A stretch of 64,000 nt of DNA from Paenibacillus foliorum. Lineage in GTDB: Bacteria > Bacillota > Bacilli > Paenibacillales > NBRC-103111. How positions within the stretch are numbered: position 1 is the stretch's first letter; the number at the start of each line of letters is the position of its first letter. The notes beneath the pieces are model-generated. The model had not been told where the DNA came from and ran no database searches. It saw only the letters and a list, made by a program, of their open reading frames with translations. The translations under genes were made by a program, and so were the position numbers. The DNA lies in contig NZ_WHOD01000049.1 of the NCBI RefSeq assembly GCF_013141765.1, forward strand, positions 124,001 to 188,000, read 5' to 3'. Positions 17,444-26,207 of the stretch are shown piece by piece.

Positions 17444-17830
17444 ATGGGAATTCTTGTTTGTGGAGGAGCTATGATCCAGTGTACCTTCGGTGCTGCCCCT
17501 GGTACCTTGAACGTACTTCCAATGAATCGCGTCCTGACCTCCATGCCGATTGCTAATATTATGGATAACAAACCGATTATGAACATTACGCCGTTTGGCA
17601 TGTGCAACTCTCCTTCAAATCCTACCGTAGCCGCTGCAACAGCCGCAGCCTTCGGTGTGCTCACTCCCATGCCCTGCGTTCCTGTCACGGCTGCTCCATG
17701 GGCGCCCGGCTCACCTACCGTCCTAGTCGCCAATATGCCTGCCCTTAACAACAGCTCCAAATGCATGTGCAACTGGGGTGGCGTCATCCAAGTCGTGAAT
17801 CCGGGTCAAGCCACTATCCAAGTGCCGTAA
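17444..17830 (+). CDS. DUF4280 PAAR-like spike-tip protein
   Basis: A 128-aa protein of the DUF4280 (PAAR-like) family: MGILVCGGAMIQCTFGAAPG at the start, then FGMCNSPSNP, LTPMPCVPVTAAPW and KCMCNWGGVIQVV. The recurrent Cys and the Pro/Gly-rich pattern fit a small metal-binding cone that caps a VgrG-type spike. AAAGGAG sits about 9 nt before ATG 17444; a longer in-frame reading upstream is not supported. In the Afp/PVC layout a PAAR gene lies between gp25 and the baseplate J gene, but none is there in this window, so this remote gene is the best candidate tip for the eCIS at 30-54 kb. It is followed 76 nt later by a MORN-repeat membrane protein. Confidence 0.88.
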   Translation: MGILVCGGAMIQCTFGAAPGTLNVLPMNRVLTSMPIANIMDNKPIMNITPFGMCNSPSNPTVAAATAAAFGVLTPMPCVPVTAAPWAPGSPTVLVANMPALNNSSKCMCNWGGVIQVVNPGQATIQVP

Positions 17831-17906
17831 GCTACTGCTTCAGCTTTCTGTTTGTCAGATGCCTATGTCCTGCGGCAAGCAGGCGATTTTGTAAGCGGGA
17901 GTGAGA

Positions 17907-19610
17907 ATGTTGGTCAATGGATTTGTTAAAAATATGGAGGCTGTATTTAGGCCTGTTCTAATGCCCTTAATAACCAAGCTGCTTAAACCGCTGAGAGACG
18001 CGCAAAAGCTGCCCGGGATCATCATCAAGAAATTTCAGGATATATTGAAAGGCATGCTTGGGGCCAAAGAAAACTCTCTCCGTAACTATGTGCTTATTGG
18101 CCAATATTATGTTTCCAAGAGACTGCTGCTGTTCATTGCGATAGTTATTCTGGTGCTAGCTTATTTCCTATTTATCAAGCCCCCTGCCATGGTTAACAAA
18201 TTTTTTAATCGAATCCCTGTCCTTCAGGAAAATACCCCAAAAAGCTTGGCTTACTCAGGAGCTGCAAAGGTTATCGACGAGCAGCGCGCCTCCAAATATG
18301 AGGGTGATTTGGTAGAGGGGTTATTTACAGGAAAAGGAAAGCTATATGGCCAGCAAGGGATTGTATTGTATGAAGGGGAGCTGGATAAGGGTCAAAAGAA
18401 CGGAGCAGGCACCTTGAATGATGACCAAGGCCGACTGCTGTATAAAGGCCAGTTTATCGCGGATGCGTACAACGGTCAGGGAACTCTATATGCTGCTGAT
18501 AAAAAGGTAAGCTACATCGGCGAGTTTCAAAACGGCCAATTCGGCGGAGCAGGCAAGCTTTATTACCCTAATGGGACGCTACAATATGACGGGTCTTTCA
18601 ACGCAGGCCGCTACAGTGGCGCAGGAAAGCTGTTTGATGCAACAGGAACGCTGCTGTACGAGGGGGAATTTGCCGCCAATGAGTATAACGGGGCCGGCAA
18701 GCTGTTCACCAGCAAAGGCGTGCTGCTCTATGACGGCCAATTCAAAAATGGCAGGTTCTCAGGAGAAGGCTCTGAATTTTACGACACGGGCTTATTGAAA
18801 TATAAAGGGCTTTTCGCAGCAGGCCTATACAATGGTGAAGGCACCGCTTTTAGCGACAAAGGAACAGCCGTCTATAAAGGCGCGTTCTTGAACGGAGCTT
18901 TCCAAGGTGTAGGAGAGGCCATGGATGCGACTGGCAAGCTAGTCTACAAAGGCGAGTTCAAAAACGGCGTCTATGAGGGCATCGGTACTTTATTCGATGG
19001 CGATGGCGCCCCGCTGCTGAAATCGTTCTTCACAGGCGGCGTAGTCAACCTGCAGAGCTTCATTGGGCTGTCCAGCAAGAAGCTCGAGGACCTGCTAGGC
19101 AAGCCTGGCGAGGTCACCATGCTGGGCCAGCCTGATCCGCTGGCGCAGCTGGCCGCACCTGATGCTGCCGCAGGTACGACGGCGGCTGGCTCAGCGGCTA
19201 CGGCTGCAGGCCCCGCGGGGGCCGCCGCCAACGGGCAGCCTCCGGCAGCTAGTGCGGGCGCAGCTGCCACTTTGGCTGCCTCGGACATCGCCAAGCTGCA
19301 GCTCAGCTACCCCAACTACCAGATGTCGTTTAACGTAGAAACGACTACTATGAATCCAAAGGAAGCCACGGTTTCGATGGTGACTTTATGGGGGAGTAAG
19401 CCGCTTGCTTTTATCCAACCGGTTGTTGAAACCTTCGCAGATCCAGCCAAGCCGAATGCACAGGGCTACCGCGTCCTTGAGCTGAAGCAGCCGGCTATTA
19501 CTGGGGGCTACACCAACAGCTACTATAAAGATGATTTCCTGCTGATCCTCACACACCGCAGTGTCGGTGATGCCGTGACTCAGCTGGAAATCATTGCGAC
19601 GAAGCCTTAG
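17907..19610 (+). CDS. membrane-anchored MORN-repeat protein
   Basis: A 567-aa protein. A basic N-terminal region (1-70) is followed by one membrane helix (about 72-92, LLLFIAIVILVLAYFLFI). Ten MORN-type repeats of 24 residues follow (about 130-370), each of the form YxGxFxxGxYxGxGxLF, such as YEGEFAANEYNGAGKLF. A variable Ala/Gly-rich linker (about 415-450) and a unique C-terminal domain end it. ATG 17907 is chosen over GTG 17901 because CGGGAG lies 5 nt before it. MORN repeats bind lipids or proteins. Pairing with a PAAR-like gene suggests an envelope partner of the injection machine, but this is inference. Confidence 0.85.
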   Translation: MLVNGFVKNMEAVFRPVLMPLITKLLKPLRDAQKLPGIIIKKFQDILKGMLGAKENSLRNYVLIGQYYVSKRLLLFIAIVILVLAYFLFIKPPAMVNKFFNRIPVLQENTPKSLAYSGAAKVIDEQRASKYEGDLVEGLFTGKGKLYGQQGIVLYEGELDKGQKNGAGTLNDDQGRLLYKGQFIADAYNGQGTLYAADKKVSYIGEFQNGQFGGAGKLYYPNGTLQYDGSFNAGRYSGAGKLFDATGTLLYEGEFAANEYNGAGKLFTSKGVLLYDGQFKNGRFSGEGSEFYDTGLLKYKGLFAAGLYNGEGTAFSDKGTAVYKGAFLNGAFQGVGEAMDATGKLVYKGEFKNGVYEGIGTLFDGDGAPLLKSFFTGGVVNLQSFIGLSSKKLEDLLGKPGEVTMLGQPDPLAQLAAPDAAAGTTAAGSAATAAGPAGAAANGQPPAASAGAAATLAASDIAKLQLSYPNYQMSFNVETTTMNPKEATVSMVTLWGSKPLAFIQPVVETFADPAKPNAQGYRVLELKQPAITGGYTNSYYKDDFLLILTHRSVGDAVTQLEIIATKP

Positions 19611-19677
19611 CATAAGCCTTAGCATGAGTGCAGGCTTCACTAACAGCTACTCATGCAATACCGCAGCGCATGCAAAA

Positions 19678-19718
19678 AATCCCCATACCTGGTGGCCCTG
19701 GGCCTAAGTATGGGGATT
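19678..19718. terminator. bidirectional rho-independent terminator
   Basis: An 11-bp perfect stem (AATCCCCATAC / GTATGGGGATT) is flanked by an A-run on the left and a T-run on the right, between the converging MORN and AIM24 genes. A second small hairpin (GCATGAGT / ACTCATGC) lies just upstream at 19622-19657. Confidence 0.85.
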
Positions 19719-19745
19719 CAGTATTTTTGCTTAATCAAGAAGCCT

Positions 19746-20444
19746 TTATTTAATAAACACTCCGCCAAACGGAATGATTTCTTTGAGTACGCGGCGCATA
19801 AAGCTATCGTTCTGCATTTGCTCGTTTAATAGCTTGTCGGGCTTGCACGGCTGAAGCAGCACGGTACCGGAGCCTTTGATCTCCCAATGGTAATTCATAT
19901 TCTGACTAGCTAGCGTATTGCCGTACACACAAGGGGTTAAGCTAACATGCTGCGGATAAGCAACAAGACAGCTGATATCGACATAAAGCGGCTGCTCGGG
20001 GTCAAGCTCGACTGGGTATAAGGGGCCTGACGTAAGCAGCCCTAGCGTTCCTGGACCTTGAAACCGCATTTTGACCAAATCACGTGTCATCAGCGCATTA
20101 CGTACCGTCTGTACATGAGTCCGAAAGCTCATCCCTTCTGTATAGAACAGCACATGACGGAATTCAAACAACAGGTCGTCATCCTCCTTGATCTCAACAG
20201 TCCCCAAAGAGTAGCCATCCGGTAATCCCAGCATAAATCGGGCTGGCCCGTGGATTCGCGATTGCACCATTCTTTTCTTTCGGTACATCCCTGACAGCTT
20301 CATGAACGAGTCTTCGCGCAGAGAAGGCGCGCCTTGAAAAGCAACGATCTGATTCGGGTGAAGCACATGCACGGATTCGCCCGAGTCCAATGTCAATGCA
20401 GCCAACCGCGTCATTTGACCGGCCTGCTCGCAAGAAATATCCAT
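19746..20444 (-). CDS. AIM24-family protein
   Basis: About 232 aa of the AIM24/TIGR00266-type beta-helical family, related to mitochondrial AIM24; its biochemical role is not established. Features include HVLHPNQIVAFQG, GPARFMLGLPDGYSLGTVEI, RFQGPGTLGLLTSGPLYPVEL and ending GGVFIK. ATG 20444 is preferred because GGGAGG lies 10 nt before it; an ATG at 20471 in the same frame has no clear ribosome site and would add nine residues. It lies downstream of the coiled-coil membrane gene at 20506-20985, probably in one operon. Confidence 0.85.
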   Translation of the reverse strand: MDISCEQAGQMTRLAALTLDSGESVHVLHPNQIVAFQGAPSLREDSFMKLSGMYRKKRMVQSRIHGPARFMLGLPDGYSLGTVEIKEDDDLLFEFRHVLFYTEGMSFRTHVQTVRNALMTRDLVKMRFQGPGTLGLLTSGPLYPVELDPEQPLYVDISCLVAYPQHVSLTPCVYGNTLASQNMNYHWEIKGSGTVLLQPCKPDKLLNEQMQNDSFMRRVLKEIIPFGGVFIK

Positions 20445-20485
20445 CAGCCTGCATCCTCCCATCTCAGCCATCGCCGACTTCTCGC

Positions 20486-20516
20486 TGCCTTACTGCCTTA
20501 CTGCCTTACTGCCTTA
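20486..20516. repeat. 8-bp tandem repeat (TGCCTTAC, almost 4 copies)
   Basis: Three perfect copies plus seven bases of a fourth. The stop codon of the upstream minus-strand gene lies inside the last unit, so the rest is the spacer before the AIM24 gene. Copy-number change would alter spacing rather than coding. Confidence 0.9.
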
Positions 20517-20985
20517 GCTTGCTGTTTTTCCGTCTCCAGACTGTTATCCGAAGCACTCGCCCTAACACAAAATAACCTATAACAAGAAAAACTGCCGTTA
20601 TAGCTATCGTTGTAATTTTCCGTGTAAGAGCATTCTTATCCTGTGCGGTTTGTTCCATAGTTTGGATGCGTTTCTGGAGAGCTTCATTCTGCTCTTGGAG
20701 CTGTTTATTTTGAGCGATCAGCCGCTCTTCCGCTTGCGCGGACTGCCGCATCGTCTCGGCTAGCTTGTCCTTCTGCTCCTCAAGCTGCTGCTTGGTCGCA
20801 TCATAGCCCTTTTGAATGCTCTCTATCTGCTCCGGCAGCTGGTATATATCTTTGACCCGATCCAATAGTCCGGCTTCTACAGCGGAAAACGGCTGAAGCA
20901 GCGCCGCTGCAATAATTATTGTGATTAATGCTTGTCCATACCGCATTCTTCGAATTCGCTTCCGACAACGTACTCTCGGTTCCAT
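20506..20985 (-). CDS. signal-anchored coiled-coil membrane protein
   Basis: A 159-aa protein of unknown family. After a very basic N-terminus there is a hydrophobic signal or anchor (about 18-37, ALITIIIAAALLQPFSAVEA). Next comes a long coiled coil (45-120, QLEEQKDKLAETMRQSAQAE), then a second membrane helix (about 125-148) and a basic tail. ATG 20985 is taken because GGTGGAGGGCGG immediately precedes it; an upstream in-frame ATG at 21012 would translate the ribosome site. The last codons run into an 8-bp tandem repeat. Function is unknown. Confidence 0.7.
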   Translation of the reverse strand: MEPRVRCRKRIRRMRYGQALITIIIAAALLQPFSAVEAGLLDRVKDIYQLPEQIESIQKGYDATKQQLEEQKDKLAETMRQSAQAEERLIAQNKQLQEQNEALQKRIQTMEQTAQDKNALTRKITTIAITAVFLVIGYFVLGRVLRITVWRRKNSKLRQ

Positions 20986-21153
20986 CCGCCCTCCACCTCC
21001 ACCATTCGACATCTATCTTTATTTTACCTCGTATTTCACCTATAAGCCAATGAGTCCGCAATACCACATTATTCCGTCAAAAATATTAGGAACACCTTAC
21101 CTAATGAGGTATCATTGTAATGATTATCTTATTAAACTGGGGTGAATAGGTTA

Positions 21154-21672
21154 GTGATAAAAATCAGAACAGAAGCCAGAGAAGATTATAGCGAAGTTTA
21201 TGAATTGAATTATCAAGCGTTCGGGAATAGAGACGATGAATCAAAACTAGTTGAACGGATTAGAAATTCCGAGCATTTTGTACCTGAATTATCTATTGTG
21301 GCAGAGCTAAATAATGAAATTGTTGGACATCTTCTTTTAAGTAAGGCCAGTGTCGTAAATAGTGAGAACCATCAGAACGTAATTGTACTTGCTCCAATAG
21401 CGATTAAACCCCCTTATCAAAAACAAGGTATTGGAAGCCAATTAATACATGAAGGAAAGAAAAGATGCAAAGAGCAAGGGTACGGTATTATTTTGTTAAT
21501 AGGACACCCATCCTACTATCCTAAATTCGGATTTATGCCTGCCGGAGATTATGGAATTGAATTAAAACAATTTAAAGTACCCAATGAGGTATTTATGGTA
21601 TGTGAAGTAATAGAGGGAGAACTGCAGAAGTGCAAGGGGGAACTCATCTACCCGCCCACCTTTTTTAACTGA
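21154..21672 (+). CDS. GNAT-family N-acetyltransferase (YhbS-like)
   Basis: A 172-aa acetyltransferase. NNEIVGHLLLSKA and LAPIAIKPPYQKQGIGSQLI carry the acetyl-CoA-binding motif (QKQGIG). GYGIILLIGHPSYYPKFGF is characteristic of the YhbS-like subgroup. GTG 21154 is preferred (GGGGTG about 9 nt upstream); GTG 21142 in the same frame has no ribosome site. It marks the change to AT-richer sequence that continues to about 30 kb. The substrate is unknown. Confidence 0.88.
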   Translation: MIKIRTEAREDYSEVYELNYQAFGNRDDESKLVERIRNSEHFVPELSIVAELNNEIVGHLLLSKASVVNSENHQNVIVLAPIAIKPPYQKQGIGSQLIHEGKKRCKEQGYGIILLIGHPSYYPKFGFMPAGDYGIELKQFKVPNEVFMVCEVIEGELQKCKGELIYPPTFFN

Positions 21673-21763
21673 TCGAAAAGGCAATTTGGCAGAGTCTTAC
21701 TGCGTCACAAACTATCCAGCACCCTTGGTTCAACTTGCATCGAACCTTCAGCTCACGAATAAC

Positions 21764-21791
21764 AAACCGCCAAGAAAATTCTTGACGGTTT
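21764..21791. terminator. bidirectional hairpin terminator
   Basis: AAACCGCCAAGAA pairs with TTCTTGACGGTTT between the converging GNAT and dehydrogenase genes. The loop is short and the T-run modest. Confidence 0.55.
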
Positions 21792-21825
21792 ACTGGGTTG
21801 GGTCACGAAAGACACCCGAACCTAT

Positions 21826-22836
21826 CTAAGGCTTTATGGCCATTTTTATAATACTGCCTTTATCCTCTGTAAATCTCCGCATCGCCTTATCGATATCGTT
21901 AAGCTCCATAGTATGGGAGAGTATTTTATCGCCTGGAATCGTTCCGTTCTTAAGCAGCTTTAACACAATAGGATAATAAATGGCGGGAGTCGCGTGACTG
22001 GCACGAAGCTGCAGTTTACGGAAATGGAACTCATTGGCATCGAATTGGATAACTCCGCTTCCCGTCCCAATCCCAATATAGGTTACACGGCCACCGAATG
22101 CGAGGTAAGGAAAAACTTCAGGCAGGAAGCGAACCGGAGCTGTCATTAGCACATGATCAAACTGCCGATACAATTCTTCTTGTTCCAGAAAGCCTGAATT
22201 GAGCAAAAGAGGCTCCGCTCCCAATTGACCGGCTAATTCCAGTCTATTCTCATTCCCTGGCCTTCCAATGCAAACCACCTTCTCAGCACCGCTGCGCAGG
22301 GCAAGTGGAATGGCCATTAACCCGATAGGGCCTGGACCTATAATACAAACCCGATCTCCCATCTGTATATCTGCCGTTTTCACCATATCCCATGCTACCC
22401 CAGCCGGCTCTGCCAAGCATGCAACTTCCGGAGTAAGTCCCTCATAAGGGACAACGCAGCAAGCAGGTGCCATCATATAATCGCTAAAGCCCATAGCCGG
22501 CTCTTTCCAAAAATTTGGCGCTTTGTTGCACAGATCCACACGGCCGTTTCTGCAAAGTTCACACTTACCGCAAAAGCTGGATGATTCCAGAACTACTTTT
22601 TCACCTATATGTAGCCCTTCACATCCTTCGCCGATCTTTTCAATCACCCCTGCAACTTCATGTCCGAACGCTTTCCAATCTTTAGCCTTTTCCTCAGCTG
22701 CAGTTAAATCCGTGCCACAAATACCACACGCTTCAACTTTAATAAGCACAGTTCCATAAGGAGGTTCATCAGGTAATTCAACTTGCCTAATTTCAAACTG
22801 CCATGGAGCTTTCAAATAAGCACTTCTCGTTAACAT
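21826..22836 (-). CDS. zinc-dependent medium-chain alcohol dehydrogenase (sorbitol/threonine dehydrogenase-like)
   Basis: A 336-aa NAD(P)-dependent dehydrogenase. Catalytic zinc ligands are Cys40 (CGICGTD) with His59-Glu60 (GHE). The structural zinc site has Cys89, Cys92, Cys95 and Cys103. The Rossmann motif is VCIIGPGPIGLMAI. ATG 22836 has GAGGAGG 8 nt upstream; the 35 residues the frame could add are hydrophobic nonsense. It resembles sorbitol, L-threonine or galactitol dehydrogenases, but the substrate cannot be chosen from sequence. It appears to be a single-gene unit. Confidence 0.92.
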   Translation of the reverse strand: MLTRSAYLKAPWQFEIRQVELPDEPPYGTVLIKVEACGICGTDLTAAEEKAKDWKAFGHEVAGVIEKIGEGCEGLHIGEKVVLESSSFCGKCELCRNGRVDLCNKAPNFWKEPAMGFSDYMMAPACCVVPYEGLTPEVACLAEPAGVAWDMVKTADIQMGDRVCIIGPGPIGLMAIPLALRSGAEKVVCIGRPGNENRLELAGQLGAEPLLLNSGFLEQEELYRQFDHVLMTAPVRFLPEVFPYLAFGGRVTYIGIGTGSGVIQFDANEFHFRKLQLRASHATPAIYYPIVLKLLKNGTIPGDKILSHTMELNDIDKAMRRFTEDKGSIIKMAIKP

Positions 22837-23028
22837 AATGATAAGCCTCCTCAGCTTCGACCCAACTCCTACAAGTTCAGTCAACACGATATGTGTACTA
22901 CTAATTAATATAATTTTTAAAAGATATAAATACAAGGACACTTTGGAGATACACGCTAGATGTATAACTTAATAGTTTACATCTCCCAAAAATATAATAA
23001 AATGGGATTACCCGGAGGAGTCTTTATA

Positions 23029-23199
23029 ATGCCGCTGCTTACGAACCGTAATCGGCTTCCTCGGATTATGGTACTAATCATTAAGGTAAGCTATTTTATT
23101 TTCGGTTCAACCTCAAAATCAGTGCTTGACCCTCATTCGATCATCAGCCTGCACAATCCTGCAAACATGCAGTTATTATTTACCGAGATATGCTTATGA
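23029..23199 (+). CDS. doubtful 56-aa open frame with good ribosome site
   Basis: ATG 23029 follows CGGAGGAG by 8 nt and opens a 56-codon frame (MPLLTNRNRLPRIMVLIIKV at the start). I recognise no domain; the RIMVLIIK segment faintly resembles the start of YCII-type proteins. The frame could be the surviving 5' end of a decayed gene. The surrounding gap (22837-23521, 685 bases) holds no other clear gene. Confidence 0.25.
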   Translation: MPLLTNRNRLPRIMVLIIKVSYFIFGSTSKSVLDPHSIISLHNPANMQLLFTEICL

Positions 23200-23227
23200 G
23201 TGGAAAAACCTGCAAAAAGTACAGCAA

Positions 23228-23480
23228 TTAAATGCAAAACGATACGGTTCCAGCTAAGAATGAAAAAAGAGCTGCACATTTGCATGAATTCACCAAGACT
23301 GCCGATAAACCGGCCATAAGGCTGTATAAATGCAGGATTTGAGAGTAGACAATAGCTTCGAATAATGTCTTGTCTTGTTCGCTGTCGTCATACCGTTCGT
23401 AAGGTCTTGTCGTCAAACGCTGAGTTGGTAAGGGGCCGAAATCGATTGATTTCGTCAAGCGCTAATTTCGGTTCTGAGCC
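23228..23480 (-). pseudogene. possible decayed gene, family not recognised
   Basis: Minus-strand codon-like sequence runs across more than one frame. One frame reads LALDEINRFRPLTNSAFDD and stops soon after. Another reads SEQDKTLFEAIVYSQILHLY and continues without a ribosome site. The pattern suggests a short relic broken by a frameshift, but no domain could be named. The isochorismatase-like gene starts 41 bases downstream on the other strand. Confidence 0.2.
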
Positions 23481-23521
23481 TTATAACTTTTTAAAAAAAC
23501 CAATACAGGAGGTTACTATAA

Positions 23522-24046
23522 ATGTCATCAAATACAGCATTACTAATAATCGATGTGCAGAACGCAATGTTTATTGAATCTGATCCCGTATTTCAAGGCG
23601 AGGCATTACTAAACAAAATACAAAACCTTATATCTAAGGCTAGAGTAAGGAACATCCCGATCTTTTATGTACAACATCATGAAGGACAAGGTCAACCATT
23701 AGAGCAGGGAAAGCCGGGTTGGTTAATCCATCCTTCGATTGAACCTCATCCCATTGATTCAATAATTCAGAAGAATACTCCAGATTCCTTTTATCAAACT
23801 ACACTTCAACAAGAACTTACTAACAAGGAAATAAATGAAGTTATTATAGCCGGAATTCAGTCTGAGATATGTGTAGATACGACTTGTAGGAGAGCATTTA
23901 GTCTTGGATATAAAGTAACACTTGTGCAAGATGCACATAGTACGTGGAATACGCAGTATCTTACTGCATCTCAGATCATCCAACACCACAATAGTGTTTT
24001 GCGATGGTTCTCTACTGTTAAAAACACAGAAGACATTATATTTTAA
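23522..24046 (+). CDS. isochorismatase-like cysteine hydrolase
   Basis: A 174-aa alpha/beta hydrolase of the isochorismatase superfamily (pyrazinamidase/nicotinamidase relatives). The catalytic triad is visible: Asp11 (ALLIIDVQNAM), Lys84 (IIQKNTPDSF) and Cys117 (GIQSEICVDTT). The family's usual cis-peptide region falls just before Cys117. AGGAGG lies 8 nt before the ATG. The Nudix gene follows after 35 nt. The exact amide or ester substrate is unknown. Confidence 0.92.
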   Translation: MSSNTALLIIDVQNAMFIESDPVFQGEALLNKIQNLISKARVRNIPIFYVQHHEGQGQPLEQGKPGWLIHPSIEPHPIDSIIQKNTPDSFYQTTLQQELTNKEINEVIIAGIQSEICVDTTCRRAFSLGYKVTLVQDAHSTWNTQYLTASQIIQHHNSVLRWFSTVKNTEDIIF

Positions 24047-24081
24047 CAGCCAAAATATTAACAAATGGATGTGAAACGCGC

Positions 24082-24555
24082 ATGGGAGAAGCAAGATTTT
24101 ATTATAAAAATATGGACGCACCGACACCCAATCAACCGATGAGTGTAGGCGTGGTGGCCTTAATCGAAAAAGACAATAAATTATTAATGGAAAGAAGAAC
24201 CGATAGTAGAAGATGGGCAATAATTGGCGGTGCAATCAAGAAGGATGAATCATTAATAGACGGGCTTTATAGAGAAGTAAATGAAGAAACCGGGCTGAAG
24301 ATCAGTAAATATGAGTTGTTTGGTACCTTTTCCGATCCATCCCGAATTATTCAATTTCCAGATGGAAACGTGAAACGAATAATTACAATTGCATATAAGG
24401 TAGAAGTTGAGCCCTATGAGAAGCTAGTTTGTAGTGACGAATCATTAGAACTCAAATACATAAATAGAGCCGAATTAGAATTAATAACAGTTGCTGAAAC
24501 TCATATATCCATATTAGAACATTATATGAAGAACCATAACCTCATTTTAGAATAA
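24082..24555 (+). CDS. Nudix hydrolase
   Basis: A 157-aa Nudix-family pyrophosphohydrolase. The Nudix box is complete: GAIKKDESLIDGLYREVNEE followed by TGL, providing the metal-binding REVNEE glutamates. The upstream strand reads VGVVALIEKDNKLLMERRTD. It would cleave a nucleoside diphosphate linked to another group; substrate is not predictable. The ribosome site is weak (GATGTGAAAC), so translation may depend on the preceding gene 35 nt upstream. Confidence 0.9.
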   Translation: MGEARFYYKNMDAPTPNQPMSVGVVALIEKDNKLLMERRTDSRRWAIIGGAIKKDESLIDGLYREVNEETGLKISKYELFGTFSDPSRIIQFPDGNVKRIITIAYKVEVEPYEKLVCSDESLELKYINRAELELITVAETHISILEHYMKNHNLILE

Positions 24556-24635
24556 CCTTTTGTAGGAAAGCTTCGAGACTATAAGTCACTACCGTGTATC
24601 ACCAAATTCAAGACTATATTTGAGAGGGCAGAAGC

Positions 24636-25562
24636 ATGGACGAAAAAATCCAAGAGCTTTTATTAGAAATCAAGCACAAGGTTGATTTTGACCGAGCTGA
24701 GCTACTCAATAAAGGCCATTCCACCGCAAAGAAATATACCCTGTATCAGGCTGATAAACCTGTATATTTATTGCGTGTTTACGAATTAACCTCTTATGCT
24801 CGTCGCCTTGAAGAATATAAGTATCTGAGACAACATTTTAATAATGGTGTGAGTTGCCAGAGTCCAATTTATATAGATGCCAGCGATAGTCTAGAGCTTT
24901 GTTATTTATTACTTACGTACATAGACGGAGACAGTGGTGAAGAAGTACTACCCTGTCTTTCAATTCAATCTCAATATCAGCAAGGCCTTGCAGCAGGAAA
25001 AGAACTAAGAATGATCCATAAAGTTGTACCTGACTTACCCTTTAATTGGGCTGAAAAAAGATACAATAAGTACATTCAAAAAAAGATAAAGGTAAAAATA
25101 AATAATACTACTTTTTATAGACAGCCTTATATGGAAAGCTTTATTGAAAATAATATTAACCTACTAAATGAAAGCTCAATCTGTTTTCAACACGATGATT
25201 TCCATCCATCAAACCTAATTTTTAAAGATAACAAGCTTAATGGAATTATTGACTTTAGTAGATTTGACTGGGGAGACCCTTGGGAGGAGTTTTTCAAGCT
25301 GCCCAAGTATACCTGTAATATAAGTAAAAGCTTCGCTAATGGACAAATACAAGGGTACTTTAAAGGAAAAATACCTAACGATTTTTGGATGAAATATAAT
25401 CTGTTTGTAGCATTAAATCAACATGCCACTCTAATTGGTGGATATGAGAATAACAAAATAGCAGAAGCATTGAATAAGATAGAGCTGACAATAACTACCC
25501 ATGATTTCTCCAATGGAGGACCTCCCAAGTGGTTCCTGGAAAGCGAGAACATAAGCCCATAA
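24636..25562 (+). CDS. APH-family (aminoglycoside/choline kinase-like) phosphotransferase
   Basis: A 308-aa kinase-fold protein. The Brenner catalytic motif is at residues 186-193 (HDDFHPSN, with Asp188 and Asn193), followed by the metal-binding GIIDFSRFDWGDP. The N-terminal lobe has LLNKGHSTAKKYTLYQ and VYLLRVYE. GAGGGCAG lies before the ATG. Members phosphorylate small hydroxyl substrates; some confer aminoglycoside or macrolide resistance, but sequence alone does not show that here. It is in line with neighbouring small-molecule enzymes, none of which define a pathway. Confidence 0.88.
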   Translation: MDEKIQELLLEIKHKVDFDRAELLNKGHSTAKKYTLYQADKPVYLLRVYELTSYARRLEEYKYLRQHFNNGVSCQSPIYIDASDSLELCYLLLTYIDGDSGEEVLPCLSIQSQYQQGLAAGKELRMIHKVVPDLPFNWAEKRYNKYIQKKIKVKINNTTFYRQPYMESFIENNINLLNESSICFQHDDFHPSNLIFKDNKLNGIIDFSRFDWGDPWEEFFKLPKYTCNISKSFANGQIQGYFKGKIPNDFWMKYNLFVALNQHATLIGGYENNKIAEALNKIELTITTHDFSNGGPPKWFLESENISP

Positions 25563-25593
25563 CCTTTACCCAGAACGAAAGGTGGAACTTATT

Positions 25594-26046
25594 ATGAGTA
25601 TCGAATTAGTTAAATTAGAATCCAAGGAAGCATTCACGGTAATTGGAATACAGTGCCCTCTCTCCCCAATTGAGGCTCCAAAAGTATGGCATTCGTTCAT
25701 TCAAAACATACATCTCATCGAGAATAGAGTGCAGTCAACTGTCTCTTTGGGAGTATGCGATGATCTTAACCAGCGGTATATCGCTTCTGTGGAAGTGGAT
25801 AAAGTGGACGTTGTTCCAGAGGGAATGGTTAGTTTAGAGATACCTGCTAACGAATATGCTGTTTTTAAACATAAGGGTTCTATCCAAGGGATTAACGAGT
25901 CCTTCCAAGAAATTGGAAGATGGCTACACCAAAATAATTACAAAGGAACCCACAAGCCTCCCTTCTTTGAATTATATGATGAACGTTATCAAGGTGAAAG
26001 TGAAGAAAGCGAGTTTACTATTTATATGTCATTGGTAAAGATTTGA
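25594..26046 (+). CDS. GyrI-like / effector-binding domain protein
   Basis: A 150-aa protein consisting of a single GyrI-like small-molecule-binding domain, the module found at the C-terminus of many AraC- and MerR-type regulators, without a DNA-binding part. Features are VKLESKEAFTVIGIQCPLSP, SLGVCDDL, MVSLEIPANEYAVFKHKG and FELYDERYQG. ATG 25594 has AAGGTGG 8 nt upstream; GTG 25582 lacks a site. Such stand-alone domains bind hydrophobic or cationic ligands and may protect against toxic compounds. Confidence 0.88.
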   Translation: MSIELVKLESKEAFTVIGIQCPLSPIEAPKVWHSFIQNIHLIENRVQSTVSLGVCDDLNQRYIASVEVDKVDVVPEGMVSLEIPANEYAVFKHKGSIQGINESFQEIGRWLHQNNYKGTHKPPFFELYDERYQGESEESEFTIYMSLVKI

Positions 26047-26061
26047 TTGGAGGTTCCCTCT

Positions 26062-26202
26062 ATGAGGTATGTTTTTTTCGATCTTGATGAGACACTTACC
26101 GACCACAGATATGCTTGCCAAAAAGGGATTGAAGCCATATCGAAGCTCTATCCAGCGCTTCAAGTGAAGACAGTCGAACAGATGAATAAAAAAAGAAGGT
26201 GA
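26062..26202 (+). pseudogene. truncated HAD-family hydrolase, 46 codons
   Basis: The frame starts at ATG 26062 (GGAGG upstream) and encodes MRYVFFDLDETLTDHRYACQ, a textbook HAD motif I with the nucleophile Asp7. It continues to TVEQMNKKRR and stops at 26200. HAD phosphatases are normally over 200 aa; motifs II-IV are gone and the following DNA encodes something else. This is a deletion remnant, although the short frame is still translatable. Confidence 0.75.
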
Positions 26203-26207
26203 GACAT

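Noticed and set aside
20486-20516. Phase-variable switch in the coiled-coil gene
   Set aside because: The stop codon lies in the first unit read, so changes in copy number would not alter the protein.
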